From Trichopria drosophilae (taxonomy: Eukaryota; Arthropoda; Insecta; Hymenoptera; Diapriidae), in assembly GCA_030407085.1 (NCBI GenBank), contig CM059586.1:88161501-88225500 (forward strand): 64,000 nt of DNA, given 5' to 3'. This document shows, piece by piece, positions 1-13,310 of the stretch. The notes beneath the pieces are model-generated. The model saw only the letters and a program-made list of their open reading frames with translations, made no database searches and was not told the origin of the DNA. The translations under genes were made by a program, and so were the position numbers. How positions within the stretch are numbered: position 1 is the stretch's first letter; every line of letters begins with the position of its first letter.

Positions 1-356
1 CACTATTACCAACAACTTTTATATGATTTTCATTACAACAATTTTATTTTATAAATATTCAACGCAATAACTATCAAAAACTTATTTTCTTTTTTTCAAT
101 ACAAAAAACTAGAAACGATTTTATGCCAGGCAAAAACCTAATAAAATAATTTCTCGCATACTGTTAGGAAAAATATCGTTCGTCGCTAGTGCGGGAAATC
201 GCATTTCCAGCACTAGTAACGAAATATACTATTTTTGAATCGGGTTGCAGTAGTATTTTGGACTTCTTATAACCTTTTTTTACTGGGAATTACAAAAAAA
301 AATGTTGGGTATCATAAACTAGAATTGATTACAATATTAAATATTTTTTTAAGGAC
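1..356. other. AT-rich sequence upstream of the channel gene
   Basis: No coding exon is recognisable. The last bases before position 354 form a T-run followed by AAG, which resembles a splice acceptor. The channel's first coding exon could therefore begin with a spliced 5' leader, and an upstream non-coding exon may lie outside the window. No TATA-type promoter stands out from the AT-rich background. Confidence 0.4.
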
Positions 357-3300
357 ATGACGCGAAATATTAAAGATTCCAATGCTTGGAGTGTAAATGA
401 CGGTGTACCGTTTCGTCGACCTACTAAAAATTCCCAAAAAGTTAATCGGTAAGTACCGATCCACGTAAATCCTTATAATTTTATTTAAAAAATACGCTTA
501 TATAATAAATTTATATCATAATTTACTTTGAACTTTACATCAAAACATTTCTCATGAAAATTAATTTGTTGTGAATTTGGAGATTTTAGAAAATGTTGAC
601 GATAATTACTGAACATCTACAATTTTTGTAAATCCTGACCATATATATATGTTCGGTTTTACGGAAAATATTTTTTCATATAAATTTTCATCTGCTATTG
701 TTAAAGCTGATCGTTATTACTAAATATTATGGCTAATCTTCGCATATTGAGGGAAACTGTGAACCAAATTTTAGTATCATGACTATAGGAAAGATAACCA
801 GCCATATTTCTAATAATACAAAGCTTTCAATCGACAATCGAAAAGTCCCGAGTTCAAATCCTGGCATAGCGAATTTTTCAATTTCGGTTCTCATTTTTTT
901 TTTTAATAAAAAAAAATTATTAAAAAATCGTATCAATTGACAAAAATGTCTAACAACTGGAAGTTATTCTGAAATATCCAAATGTGTGTTTGAATACACT
1001 AACAACTTTGAAATAGTAAAAATCGTTATACATTTTTTCTCGTTGTATACAAATAAGTAATGGAACTTTCGATATAGAAATTCAAATACAAATTTAAAAA
1101 ATGTTGAAAGTTAGACAATGGCCATAACCGAGGTGACATGTGTCGACATTGACCTCCGTAATAATAATTGAAGATAAATAGATTAAGCGACATTAATGCG
1201 TCAATTTATACATTAAAGTGTAAATAAAGTTACGTGTTGTCAATCTTATTGCATATATTATGATATATAATGCTTTCTTTTGTAATTAGCGTGCTCTGAA
1301 CGACGATTATTCAATAAAATGTTCTGATACCATCAGAATTCTTTCATATTTTACATTTACGTATGACATTTAAATAAATGCCTTTCACTTGTTGAATCTA
1401 CATTTAAAAAGGTCGATATTTAACCATTCCTAGGCTTCTATTAGTCTTGCATAAAATTGGAAAATTTCTGGAAATCTTTACGAAATCATGTGCGTTGGAA
1501 AAATGTTTACTCTAATTCCAAGTGATAGAATATCAGTTGAAAGTAAAAATTCGCCTCTAGCACTTTAGTTACAGAAAATAATATTATTAGTATTTTATTG
1601 ATGTTCAAGAATGTTTAAACTTGTGAATTGTTAAACTTTTAGCACACCAACAAAAGCCCAATCTGGATGTTGTCATGCAAGCGTAGTGGAATTACACGAA
1701 ACTTTGAAACAGTATTGTTACAACAGTACAATTCATGGATTAAAATATGTTGGGGATAGCTCTTTATCAACTTTAGAAAGGTAATAATTTTTCCTAAAAT
1801 TTATAATAATATGTCGTTCTTGTATTAGTTGGTTCCACCTGAGAAATATGATCTCCCATGTTTTAATATCAAGATGAGTGGCCCTAAAGATTTTATGATG
1901 GTATTAGTTTAATGTATGACTAATATAATATCCTTGAAGATAAAAATAATTCATTTCTCACTTATAAATGATGAAATCTTTATTTCAAGGCCCATTGACC
2001 TGGGAAATGTAAACATTCACTTCTTAAAGTGAAAAAAACTGTAGTTACTAAATAAACGCTAAAACGTTTTGATTAGATGAAACGGTTGATGCTTCAAGTC
2101 AAATAAATATTAATCACAAAAATTGTTTATAGGCTGTTTTGGATAATATCATTCACCGTAGCAGCAACTTTAGCCGCATTTTTCATATGGAACTTATATG
2201 CAAAATACACACTGGCACCAATGATTATATCGCGTAGTCCTGACCCAGCAGCTCTTACCGATTTTCCTTTTCCGTCAATTACAATTTGTAATATGAATAA
2301 TGCCCAGAGATTGCCAGCTATGCGAATTAAAACCAGGTAAGTAACTCGTTAGTATGTAGGGATCAGTAAAAATAAAGATGACGGACAAAAAATAGATGCA
2401 ACTATTGAAATTGTCAAATTTTTAGTATTTTAAGTATTTCATTAACCCATTTCGTCCCAAAGTGTCCGTTTTGTCCGTCAATGTTCAACGACGTATTACT
2501 TTATATTTTCAGCCCCTAAAAGAATCGCCAAAGCCATAATCCACTATTTTCGAGGTCGCTCTATCGATGTATGCCATTTAGAAAACGGAAAGACAATGTC
2601 CTAACCCTCATTTTCTTCAATTAAAAAAAATAAAGGGTAATTTTAAGGCTATTTTTTTTAAAAAAGTGCAATTTTCAATGCGATACACCATAAAATTCAG
2701 TGAAATGACCAAAAACAGGGCGGTCGAGGTCCATGGTAAAGAGTTATGACATATACTTATTTTATTTGTTACATCTAAGGGTTGCAAAACCACCCTTAAC
2801 CCGTAATAGTCAAACGGAAACAAAAATGATGAATTGTCGGAAAATCCTAGACTTTTTTAAAAATTTTTGTTGAACAAAAAGTTCTTAGAATCGATCAAAG
2901 AATGTGCTGAATTTTTTTCAGAATTTTTTGAATATTCTTTGAATTTTTCAAAATCCAAAAATTGGTAAAAATTCAAAAATTGTTCAAAAAATTCTGAAAA
3001 AAATTCAGCGTGTTCTTTGAACTTTCTGAGAACTTTTTGTTCAGCGACGTTTATTGTATCGGTAACAGTAACGTTTATAGTACTGGCTAAAGACGTTGTA
3101 TACAAAGCAGCGGCAAAAATGGAACTTCTTTTGAATGGTCGAAATTCAGGAACTTTTTATTCGAAAACGACACTCTTTCGGAGTAAAGTCTTTTTTGAAA
3201 AAAAATAGCCTTAAAATTACCCTTTATTTTTTTTAATTGAAGAAAATGAGGGTTAGGACATTGTCTTTCCGTTTTCTAAATGGCATAAATCGATAGAGCG

Positions 3301-6300
3301 ACCTCGAAAATAGTGGATTATGGCTTTGGCGATTCTTTTAGGGGCTGAAAATATATAGTAATACGTCGTTGAACATTGACGGACAAAACGGACACTTTGG
3401 GACGAAATGGGTTAAATTAAAAAAATATTAGACTACCATTTGAATCTGTGTACTGAGTCTAAGCATTCATTAAATAAGTTAATTAATGGAAATAAACCTC
3501 ATATATGTACTATTGCTTTAATCAATAGAAGACATTGACAGCTAAGTAGTTATTAATATTTACACGTAGCTAACTCTGCATTAAAAAAATAATAGGCATT
3601 TCTAATAGAAATTGATTATAAATATTGTCATATTGCAAAAAATTACATATTTGTATTGAAATTTTGGAATGTAGATGTGGATTTCTTTTCCATAAAAGTG
3701 TTTGAATGAAAACAGTTACAGTAAAACCCCTCTTACTTGAACACTCGCTTTCTTGAACACCCCGTCTATTTGAACAAAATAACCTCGCTTATTTGAACGA
3801 TTTCTACTTCCCCTTACCCCCACTACTCGCTCTTACGCGGATGCAAACTCCAATGCGCGTGCGCGACTCACTCCGGACGGGTATATTGCGGGAGAAGTGG
3901 GGACAACTGTAAGCGTTCAAATAAACAGGGTCGGAGGGGAAATGCTGGCTCGACCCTGTTCAAGTAGGAGGGGTTTTGCTGTACTTCCTTGGTAATTTTT
4001 GGTTATAAGTTGATAGCAGTGCATTTTGACATACAACCTTTTTGGGGAAAAAACTAGATGGCGCACCAATCCATGAATAGTCACGAAGCGTTCAGTAAAA
4101 CTACAAATGTGATAATCAAGTGAGGCCAAGCTCACTATTGAACTTTATTAGGGGGACGAGTTTAGAATCTTGATGAGCTCTACATTGCTCTCTACAAGTA
4201 TAAATATATTCAATATTAAGTTAGAAAATCTACAGCTTTTTTAAACATTTATGAAAAACCACCATAAATTGTATTGTAAATTTCCCATGCATAGTGTGGA
4301 GTATTTGAGAAATGTCCTGTAAATTTTTTGCTCATTTACATAACTACTACTAATTTAAAATTGTAATTAAAAATCACAAAATTTGTATAATATTGTTTTA
4401 CAGTGGAAATGCACTAGATAAGTGGTTACTTGAAGACATGTGCGACTTCAACACTTCCTCAACCGGAGATGTAGTATCAGCGCATTGGGATTATCTCCGC
4501 AGTTTCATGATAAATGTAATTCTACATATCTCATAATATTAATAACAAGGGTCCCATATTTTAACTTCAAATTTCACTTAATCTTAAAAATACTAAATAT
4601 ATACCAAGACATATCTTATTCTTACGGAGAACATCTAGAGATATTTTGTAAAAGAAAAAAAAAACTTGGAAACAAGCACCCCTTTTTTCAACCATTCTAA
4701 AACTCATTATTTCACTTCAATATGAACAAAATTATTTAAAAATTGGAGGAATATTTTAATTTTATTGAATTTTAAATACTTGCATCGATACTTACAGGTG
4801 ACCCAACCATGCGACGAATTGCTTTATTTTTGCAGATGGCACGGTTTCGAAAAAAATTGCAGCGAACTATTTAGTACTATATTAACAGATGAAGGCCTGT
4901 GTTGTAATTTTAATGCCGTGCCTCCAGATTTATTATTTTATGATCCGTAAGTACATTTCAAATGAATATAAAATAATTTATCAAATTGATTAAGTAAGAT
5001 TAATTACGTAATACTTATAAAGTACTACAGAGTATTACTTATTGTAAATAATATACAAAAATAATAGCACGTCGAGAAATGGATTGTAGCCAAAAGTTGT
5101 TAAAGTTCTTAATGTTATGAGTATACCATATCGGTGCACCCGTTAAAATATTAAATTGTATGAGCAAGTTATACCGTAAGTAGCTGAATTGCCGCTAGGG
5201 GCGATCGCGGCTGTTGCAGGTCTTATTCGCTCTCGTTATAGAATTTCGTATACTGGAAATATGGAGCAAGTTCTCAGCGAAGATGTTCCGTATTTCATTA
5301 ATTAAATATACTTCAACTTTTGTAAATGTTACTATAACTGAAAGTTTTTCAATACTGATAATAAAAGATACAAAATTAATCATTTTTACCAGTAATAATG
5401 GCAAGTTTCCACATAATTAATGTATGCCCCTAAATCACGATCTTACATACTAAGATTTCCAAGACGATTTTTTAACAGCAATTTTAACATTTGAGTGTTA
5501 TGATTTTTATTTTATTGTTTATTACTCAACTACGTTGTGAAAATGAAACAAATACAATGACGACATCCTGTCATTCTGGTAAATTCATCATACTGGAAAT
5601 CGGCCTTAACGGGTCTACTCATGTATTTCGTAAAATAAACCAGTTCTGTCGTACATGGAGAAAAATGTTACCATTTCATATGGTAATTTTGGGACAGACT
5701 TGTAGAATGAGAAAAATTGCCATATTTTCTGATAAAAATGTTTCTTAGAATTTTTACTATTTAAACACTAAAAATTAGAATAAAATCTAAGCATTTTTAC
5801 CAGAACAAATGTCAATTTTCTCCAGTCTATTATCTTTCTGGTAAAAATTCTTGGATTTTATTATAATTTTTACTGTCTGAATAGTAAAATAGTTGTTTTC
5901 ATCAGAAATAATGGCAATTTATCCCATTCTGCAAGTGTGTCAAAAAATTACCAATCGAAATGGTAAACAATGTTTCCTCGTGTAGGTTCTTAACCTATTC
6001 AGCTAAACTAGATTGGATATTACAATCAGTTTATATGCGCGACATAAAATTCATATGAAAAGTTGAAACCTTCCTTTAACTATTCAATTGAACTAAATGG
6101 AAATCCATTTGGGAGAGTAAAAGAGATTCTTGAGAGTCTAGATCGCCTCTAGCGGCGACCAGGCTACTTATATCGCATCGAAACCAGTATGACTAATTTT
6201 TACACTGTAACATTGTGATTAGTATGTTAATTTTGTTATTTCCAATAAATCTCATAGTATTTACACTATTATGGCTATTTTTTACACTCTATTTTGCTCG

Positions 6301-9300
6301 GTGCATGAACCAAACAAACCGAGTTTTGTGCAACTATGTAAGAATTACTTAACCACTAAAAGAGTTAGAACAAAATGATCATTTGAACCCTAGGACGCCA
6401 ATGAATGGGTGCCTTTTGCTGCACAAAACAACGATTTTTTTCTAAATTTCAATCGTAATTCAATTTCAGGCGAGAGTTAAATGATCAGGATGAGGATGAT
6501 ATTGCTCCATATAGACGGATTGATTGGAATCCAGAAACAGAATACAATAAAGATACACCAGCCGACGCCATACCATGGCGAGCTTATGGAAGTGGTGTAC
6601 GACACGGTTTATCGCTAACCCTTGATGTGAATGTTGATGAATATTATTGTTCATCAACAGCTAGCGTTGGAATTAAGGTGAATTTTGTTGATTTAAAAAA
6701 AAAATTATTTCCAGTATTAATTTAACAGCAAGAATTTACACTGAAAGATCTTTTGTGATGCTCATTTCGAATTTGAGACTTATTTTTATTATACGAGCAG
6801 CAAATTTTTACAATATGGGTACCAAAAAAAAACATAAAATTGTTTATTTTTATTCAAAAGAACTTAACTTTTTATACGTTAAGGACCAAGAGGCGGTATT
6901 TCAGAATTCAACATTAAAATGGCGTATTTAGTTGAGTAAATGTATAGAAAATATCATATTTCTGAATATTTTTTCCTTGTAAAGTAACTCGAAAAAACAA
7001 TTATACCCAAGGGTTACTTGTGATCATGAATCAATCGTTACATTTCGAAATTGAAAATGGCGGACGCACCTTGTCAAACATATCCGCACATTCGGTAGCA
7101 TTTATTATTTAGGTAAACTACCATGCTGGCAAGTAATATTTGTTACCAGTATCGTAATTGTTTCATGGTAACTTCTAAACATTCAGATTACATTCCTTCT
7201 TACAAGAACGTCTGACAATTTTTTTAAGAAACGTTTTATGGTTATAAATGCGATAAGATTCAAAATATGGTATTTTTACTCTAAAACGACAATTGTTTAT
7301 TTTTAAAAGATGTTACTCCACAATCCAGTCGAGACCCCAAAAATCAGAAACTTTGCTATCGCTTTGGCACCAGGCAAGGAAACAAGAATTATAATCAACC
7401 CCCAAATCGATGAAGCTGACCTGTCACTAATATCAATCCCAATAAAGAAAAGAAAATGTTACTTCCTATCTGAAAGAAAATTGAGGTATTACAGAACTTA
7501 TACCCAGAGAAATTGCTTTTTGGAATGCGAGGCTAACTTCACCCGATATTTGTGTAATTGTGTGCAATATTATATGCCAGGTAATATTTACTCATTTAAC
7601 ACACTTTTTTACGTCCAATGTTTAGGCACATGAATTGCAATTTCATGTCATTTATAAAATGCACAGGACCTTGCTTTTTCACACGTTAAATTACACAGGT
7701 CCACAAAAAAAACGAAAGTCCGGATCTTGAGGTCGGAATACGTCTATAATATGTTTTTTAGGTCGCTGAATCCGAATCCGAAGTCCATTTAATCCCATCA
7801 CGTTAGGTTTTTGACATAACCTCAAAAAACCTGAAAAAAATCCTATAATTAGACCTTAAAATGTTAAAATGCAAAATAAGTTGCACTTAGAAGTTTATGA
7901 CACGTTTCCGTTATGTTTTTGGGATCGCTAAAACCATATTCGAAGTCTATTCAGCGCATCACTTTAAGTTCTTGACATAATCTTAAAACGAAATCTGAAA
8001 ACCTACCTTAAAATTTTTAAATTAAGAAAAATTCTGTTCTTGAAGGCATCGCTATGTTTCCATTACGTTTTTGGGGGTCGCTGAAATTGAATTCGAAGTC
8101 CATTCGATCTCGTCAGGTCAGTCTTTCAACAATCTCAAAACCTCAAAAATATTCAAAAAATCCTGTCCAAAATATTAAAATAAAGGAAAATTCTAACTAA
8201 AAAATCAGAATTATAAGTTTATTTTAAAATTTAACCAATCTTCCCCTATTTCATACTAGTGTCCAGTATAGTTTAGTATTGTTCAGTATATTTCAGTACT
8301 TTCAGTACAGTCCAATATTGTGGAAAACTATCCACTATATATTCCAGTAGTGTCCAGGACTGTCCAATATACATGGGATACCTCGCAGAACAGAAATTTT
8401 CTTTATTTGCATATTTCAGGGTAGATTTTTAGATTTCTTTTTGAGATTATATCAAGAACTTAACGTGATGGGGATGAATGGATTTCGGATATGGTTTCAG
8501 CAACCCACAAACATCATGATAATGTAGCAGGAACTTCCAACCGTGTATTGTTCTTTATTTTAACATTTTAAGGTCTAATTATAGGATTTTTTAGTTTTTT
8601 AGGTTATGTCAAAAGCCTGACGTGATGGAGTTAAATTGACTTCCGATTCGGATTCAGCGACCAAAAAACCATATTATAGACATAGTCTGACCTCCAGATG
8701 TGGACTTTGTTTTTTATTGTGGGGTTCGGACCCACAAAAATTATTTACTGTTGTTTATCTGCAGGGACCTCCAAGTCTACAATATGTGGGAAAGAAGATG
8801 ATATTTGTACAGATAACGCAAGAAAAGCAATGGAAAATCAACTATTCGATGATGAAGATGGTCTTTCCAAAAAAAATTTGTCAAAAATGTGAGCAAAATT
8901 AACCCTACACACTAGTCTCTATTGGATTTCAATGCTTCAAGTTTAAACTTGAAACATATTTCAATTTTATAATTGTTAATGGTGCCAGAAATTTTATTTT
9001 TTATGACTGAAAAATGTTCAAATTTACAACTACGACATTTCTTGCATATTTATTTATTTATTTATTTATTTATTTATATTTAATTAGTTATATTTAATAT
9101 CACTAAAAATACACAACACATATATTGTTCTAGACAAGGTTGCAGTTGTTACCCAGGTTGCTTTGAAATCAATTACAGTACAGAGACTTCACAAAGTACT
9201 ATGCTTAGTTCATTTGACGTCGACGAAGAATACGTAAAAAATAATCCAGAATATTTTGTGTAAGTCGCATTGATTTGAGTACGTAAAATCATTAAAACTT

Positions 9301-12002
9301 AAGCTAAATGTTCTCCAGTATTTTTGAAAAATTCGTACCTTTTGTGAACATTCAAGTAACACTAAGAAGAAAATACCAACTTGTCTCATTACTAAACCTC
9401 TAGTAACATACAAAAATATTGGTTTAAATAAAGTTCATTAAATTTCAATTATTTAATCCCAAAAACTTCAATTTCAAAATATGAATGATTGTCTTTGTGG
9501 GACGCATTAAAAAATCATAAAATAGTTATGAATAACTTAATCGTTTAGAAATTTCTCACAAACAGTTTTACCGACGCAATAAAAGTTTAACTGTTTTAAT
9601 TTCTAATTAAAGATGCACTATTTTTAAATATAAAAAATCGATTTTCTCCACGGGAGTTCTTATTACCCCCTTCCGATGAGAGTATTGTAAATCGTTTATG
9701 TTGATTAAATTAGTTAAAATGAACAAAACTATGCAAAATTTTGGGAAACGTTCAAATTACAATTTTTTTTAATTAAATAAATTTCAAATTAGGAATGTTT
9801 TTAAAATTTGAATTTTCATAAAAATGAACAAATTATAAAAATAAAAAAAAGAACATAGGCTGAAGTTAGAAAGTATTGACGATTTTTAATTCTTAACTTA
9901 ATTAAATGCTTAAAATATTCTTTTCAGAAAAAACATAGCAGTCGTACATGTATTCTACGTTGGGTCTCAATTCGTAAAGTATAGAAAGAGTCAATTGTAT
10001 GGATTTTCTGAATTATTATGTAAGTTACTCGACGTCAATATACAATTTCAAAATTAGTTAATACAAATATAGTAACTAGAAGTGACTGGTTTGAAATTAA
10101 TTTTTAAAGCAGAGCCGATTAATTTAACCGAGAACTATAAACCATAGAGAATTTTGCAACATTTTTATAGAGACAGAGTACCTATTTTAACATTTTTAAA
10201 CAATTTAAGTTAAAAAATAATGTGGATTTAAGATATTTTTGCTATAAAACTATACAAATTTAAAATGTCTTCTTATCTTAAAATTTAAAAGTTCTCATTT
10301 TGTTATTGGATTTCAAGTTTATATTTTCAACTGTACCATTGATTTTGACCATGAGGTCAATTTTGAAGGTTATTTCAAGGTCACGATGTTTTTGTTTCTA
10401 ATGGGGCACCCTATTTTTGACTGCGGATTTCGCAAGAGCCAAACATTTTACAACAAACTTGTCTTATGGAAAAATAGTTTTTGCGATAATGGAAAGGTCA
10501 AATGCCTGAAAAACGATCTGGTTTAATTTTTCTAAAAAGGCGTGAGTTTTTAGGTAACATAAATGCGTCTAATGCTTGAAAAAAAATTAATGATTTGAAA
10601 AAGTGTAAATCACTTTGACTAGCTTGACCTTGAGGTCAATTTTGAAGGTTGGTTGTTTGAAGGTCATAAAGTATTCTTTTATTGGTAAATTTTTTAACTG
10701 CAGAACTTGTTTTTTGACAATCGGCTCTTAGAGAATGGTAGTTTTTATACGAATATCGGGATTTTTTAGTTTTTCGACATGACCTTTTGAAGGTCGTATC
10801 AAAAGCACTTTCGAAAAAGCTTAGCGAATACTATCGATTGGTGACTTATCGACGGTAAAACGCTTAAACTTTAATTTGTTGCCGAAACCCCAAAAACTTA
10901 TCGGCACAAACCCAAACAGAGCGCCAACTTGAAATCGAATGTGTTTTTGAGTTTTAATCTAACGAGCTAGGCAAGGACGAAACGAGTTTTTAGCAACATT
11001 ATTTTGTTCGGTTCTTTGTTATGTTCAGGCATATATATATATATATATATATACACATCGTTTGAATATATACAAAAAAGTCGAAAGAATGTGAACAATT
11101 CAACACGCATTATTTTGCTTTGTTTTCATACAGTTTTCTAATTGAATCATATACACAACTTGTTTGATCTTGATTTTGATTTGAACAATTTTTAGATATT
11201 TAACAGTACTTTTCGTATTAAGTGTATTTCGTAATTCGAAGCCGTATTTTTCGCCCGAGCGTGTGTAAAAGTCGAATATATGCTCCGAATTCTATTTAAA
11301 TTTCTACCAGGGATTTATAAGTGTATAATTTCACGTAATGACTCGACTGTATAATATCAAGCGATTGTGGCTTAGATCATTGTAATAGTGAACAGCAACG
11401 CACCCTGGCGATCTATTCAAGAACTACTCAAACGTTGATGATAGAGTTTTTATTAATTTTTAGGACATTTTAGCTTACGTTACCAATCGTGTTCTACGTT
11501 ACGAAAAAGGCAAAAAAGTTCCAATGCAAAAGAAAAAATTCTCTCTTTTATATTTACATTTCTGAACGGAACATTATCATCCTCGTTTTAGCTTATTTAA
11601 TATCTTTTTCGTAATTTCTGTAATTCTGTCGTGTTTTTGCGTATCAAACAAACAACGTTTCAGTATTTTGAGTATAAAAAGTTCAGGGTAATAAATATTT
11701 TTTACTGTTTTAGTTTTTGAGTAGAAATAGGACAAATTTGAATGTGTTCTATTGAAAATTGCTCAAATAAAATACAAAAATATAACTAATATAATTTTAC
11801 TTTTTCAGCTAATACTGGTGGACTTTTAGGCCTTTTCATGGGAATTAGTCTTTTGTCGGTCATGGAAATCATATACTTTTTCATTCTTCGACTAGGATGG
11901 CGCATGTGTAGCAGACGGAATAATGTCGATAATAAGAACCGATTGTTTCACGTACAGCCAACGCCAGGTGTATTTCAAAATGTCTACCCTTTCACGCAAT
12001 AA
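357..12002 (+). CDS. pickpocket-like DEG/ENaC sodium channel subunit, 11 coding exons
   Basis: Exons: 357-448, 1643-1780, 2133-2336, 4404-4515, 4798-4946, 6470-6677, 7310-7580, 8765-8888, 9134-9259, 9928-10019, 11809-12002. All boundaries are AG/GT; joined they total 1710 nt, an uninterrupted frame of 569 codons. The predicted plasma-membrane protein has a short cytosolic N-terminus with the His-Gly gating pair (H62-G63 in IHGLKYV), a first membrane segment at about 78-98, and the family hallmark FPFPSITICN at 121-130. A cysteine-rich extracellular loop follows, including CRWHG...TDEGLCCNFNA (exon 5), the CFLEC and CNC cysteines (exon 7) and CSCYPGCFEINY (exon 9). The second membrane segment starts near 509, with GIS at 517-519 as the Gly-x-Ser filter and SVMEIIYFF next to it. 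Length fits insect ppk subunits. Family assignment is firm, but the orthologue and sensory role (mechanical, chemical, osmotic) cannot be read here. The start is the first ATG after an acceptor-like T-run, so an extra upstream exon remains possible. Several introns carry inverted-repeat transposons, but all coding exons are intact. Confidence 0.9.
449..1642. other. intron 1 of the channel gene
   Basis: This AT-rich intron has a consensus donor GTAAGT and a TTTTAG acceptor. The segment 835-870 contains GTTCAAATCC, which resembles a tRNA T-loop/B-box, but no cloverleaf can be built around it. No other element was recognised. Confidence 0.5.
2446..3411. mobile_element. TTAA-flanked palindromic MITE, piggyBac-type
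   Basis: This 966-bp element in intron 3 begins CCCATTTCGTCCCAAAG and ends with the reverse complement. It is flanked by exact TTAA at 2442-2445 and 3412-3415. The inverted arms extend about 215 bp each side, so the single strand would fold into a long hairpin. A TTAA target and termini starting CCC are typical of piggyBac-type insertion. There is no transposase. The middle (2860-3030) holds AATTTTTTCA-type repeats in both orientations. Confidence 0.85.
3719..3981. mobile_element. pogo/Tigger-type MITE (TTGAAC iteron family)
   Basis: This 263-bp non-coding element in intron 3 has termini CAGTAAAACCCCTCTTAC and CAGCAAAACCCCTCCTAC (reverse complement), with TA on both sides. The left half repeats a TTGAAC-bearing word at about 15-20 bp spacing. 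A close copy lies at 35580-35849. TA target duplication and CAGTA-type termini fit the pogo branch of Tc1/mariner elements. Confidence 0.8.
5179..6168. mobile_element. TA-flanked foldback element in intron 5
   Basis: The left end AGTAGCtgaaTTGCCGCTAG and the right-end reverse complement AGTAGCctggTCGCCGCTAG share CGCTAG(A/G)GGCGATC and are flanked by TA at 5177-5178 and 6169-6170. The interior (5380-5990) has repeated CTGGTAAAA / TTTTACCAG words in both orientations. There is no coding capacity, and the short ORFs inside are on both strands. It is probably a degenerate non-autonomous DNA transposon of about 990 bp; the superfamily is not resolved. Confidence 0.6.
7701..8722. mobile_element. 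modular foldback element in intron 7
   Basis: The termini CCACAAAAAAAACGAAAGTC and its near reverse complement bound an inverted-repeat element, with GGT on each side (7698-7700 and 8723-8725) as a possible 3-bp target duplication. The left arm has three units of about 150 bp, each starting near GGTCGCTGAATCCGAATC (7764, about 7922, about 8077) and running to TTGACATAACCTC. The right arm carries two units in inverted orientation (about 8455 and 8610). The loop (8255-8375) is a run of roughly 10-bp TTCAGTAT/GTCCAGTA words. The element ends only 42 bp before exon 8. Confidence 0.7.
9047..9078. repeat. (TATT)n microsatellite
   Basis: A pure tetranucleotide run in intron 8, about eight units, just upstream of the branch/acceptor region of exon 9. 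Confidence 0.9.
10020..11808. other. intron 10 of the channel gene
   Basis: This long AT-rich intron lies before the last coding exon. It contains two diverged copies of a segment with TGAGGTCAATTTTGAAGGTT (about 10350 and 10630) and a pure TA run at 11031-11054. No exon or bounded transposon could be recognised. Confidence 0.5.
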
Positions 12003-12156
12003 CCGAGTGATGAATCAACAATTTAATAAAATTATTTCACGAATCATTAGTCTTTAATCGAAGTTGTAAATTCCAACATTACTATACCGTATTTTATATT
12101 TTAGAACAGAAAATTCGGCATTGGATCAGACAATTTAATATTGATTTACTATATTG

Positions 12157-12162
12157 AATAAA
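12157..12162 (+). promoter_or_regulatory. candidate polyadenylation signal of the channel gene
   Basis: A canonical AATAAA 155 bases after the channel stop codon, followed by AT-rich DNA. Such hexamers occur by chance in this composition, so the assignment rests on position. Confidence 0.4.
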
Positions 12163-13125
12163 GTACTTAAGAATGATGAAAAAATCACCGTACTTACATA
12201 AGTTCCATCATTGTTTGTATTTTTTGTGTACCACGTGTATTTTAAAATGCCCGCTTATTTTAACCTGCTAGTAAGTAGGACTTTTCCATGTACTACTGAA
12301 GCATTGACTAGTCCAGTTGTTATTGGTTGTCCTCGTATACGATATAATATAGATTATTAATATTTGTTAGACACGAATACGTGTTGACCGCAATAGATTT
12401 ATCGACTAGAGTATTATATTTTTATTTTATTTCAGTTTTCTGAGTGTTAAAACGTCTTGTCATTGAATTCCAAAAGCGATCTTTAAGTCTAAATATTCAC
12501 GCGACGATTTTTCTAAACCTTCGTCATAATTGATTTTTAATTGCAATTAAGTTTAAATAACATTTTTGTTTAATCATATGACATTTCGAACATTTGTATA
12601 GGATACTATTGAAATTCTTAAATAAAATCTAGAGACACAAAAAAAAGGCTTATAAAAGCTAAAGCAATAAAGAAGTATTAATTACGAAGTTAAAAGTGAA
12701 ACTCTAATCAAATTAGCAACTATTTTTACTAATAATATCTACTGTAAGTCTATAAATCTCTAAAAGTAATTAATATAAAAATAATTATTTATTGAATGTG
12801 TACCAGACTTTAGTCTTTCTCAATAATAGTTTTTTATTGGTTTATATTTAGTGACTACAATTATTAACTAAGTACAAGGTTGTTGGTTATCAATAGACAA
12901 TTAGTTAATAATATTCTGTGGTGGTAACAAAATATTTATTTAATATAGTTAACGGCTTATACCTACAAATTGCATTAGATATTTATTTACTTTTTAAGAA
13001 TGGTAAGTTTCAATAATTCTTTTCAAAAGACTTGTACATGTAGGTTGGGCCTTTTTTTTGAACAAAACAAATTTTCTCGTTTTGTTATAGGCGTTATTTT
13101 CAATATATTTAAAAAAAAAATTAAT

Positions 13126-13310
13126 TAAAATAACCAGAAAAGATGATTAAATAGGGCCTTATTATTTTTTCTGGTTAAAATAACCAAAATCCTGGTTGGT
13201 TTAACCAGCAATATTGTTGGTTCAACTGGCAATATTGTTAAAACAATTATTTTTCTAATTAAACCACCTAGAATTCTGGTTATTCTAACCAGAAAAAATA
13301 CTACGGTCAT
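13126..13310. repeat. short palindromic repeat rich in GGTT/AACC
   Basis: The segment begins AAATAACCAGAAAAGATG and ends with a near reverse complement (GGTTATTCTAACCAGAAAAA). Its interior alternates CTGGTT and AACCAG words. It is probably a small degenerate MITE, without a clear target duplication. Confidence 0.4.
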
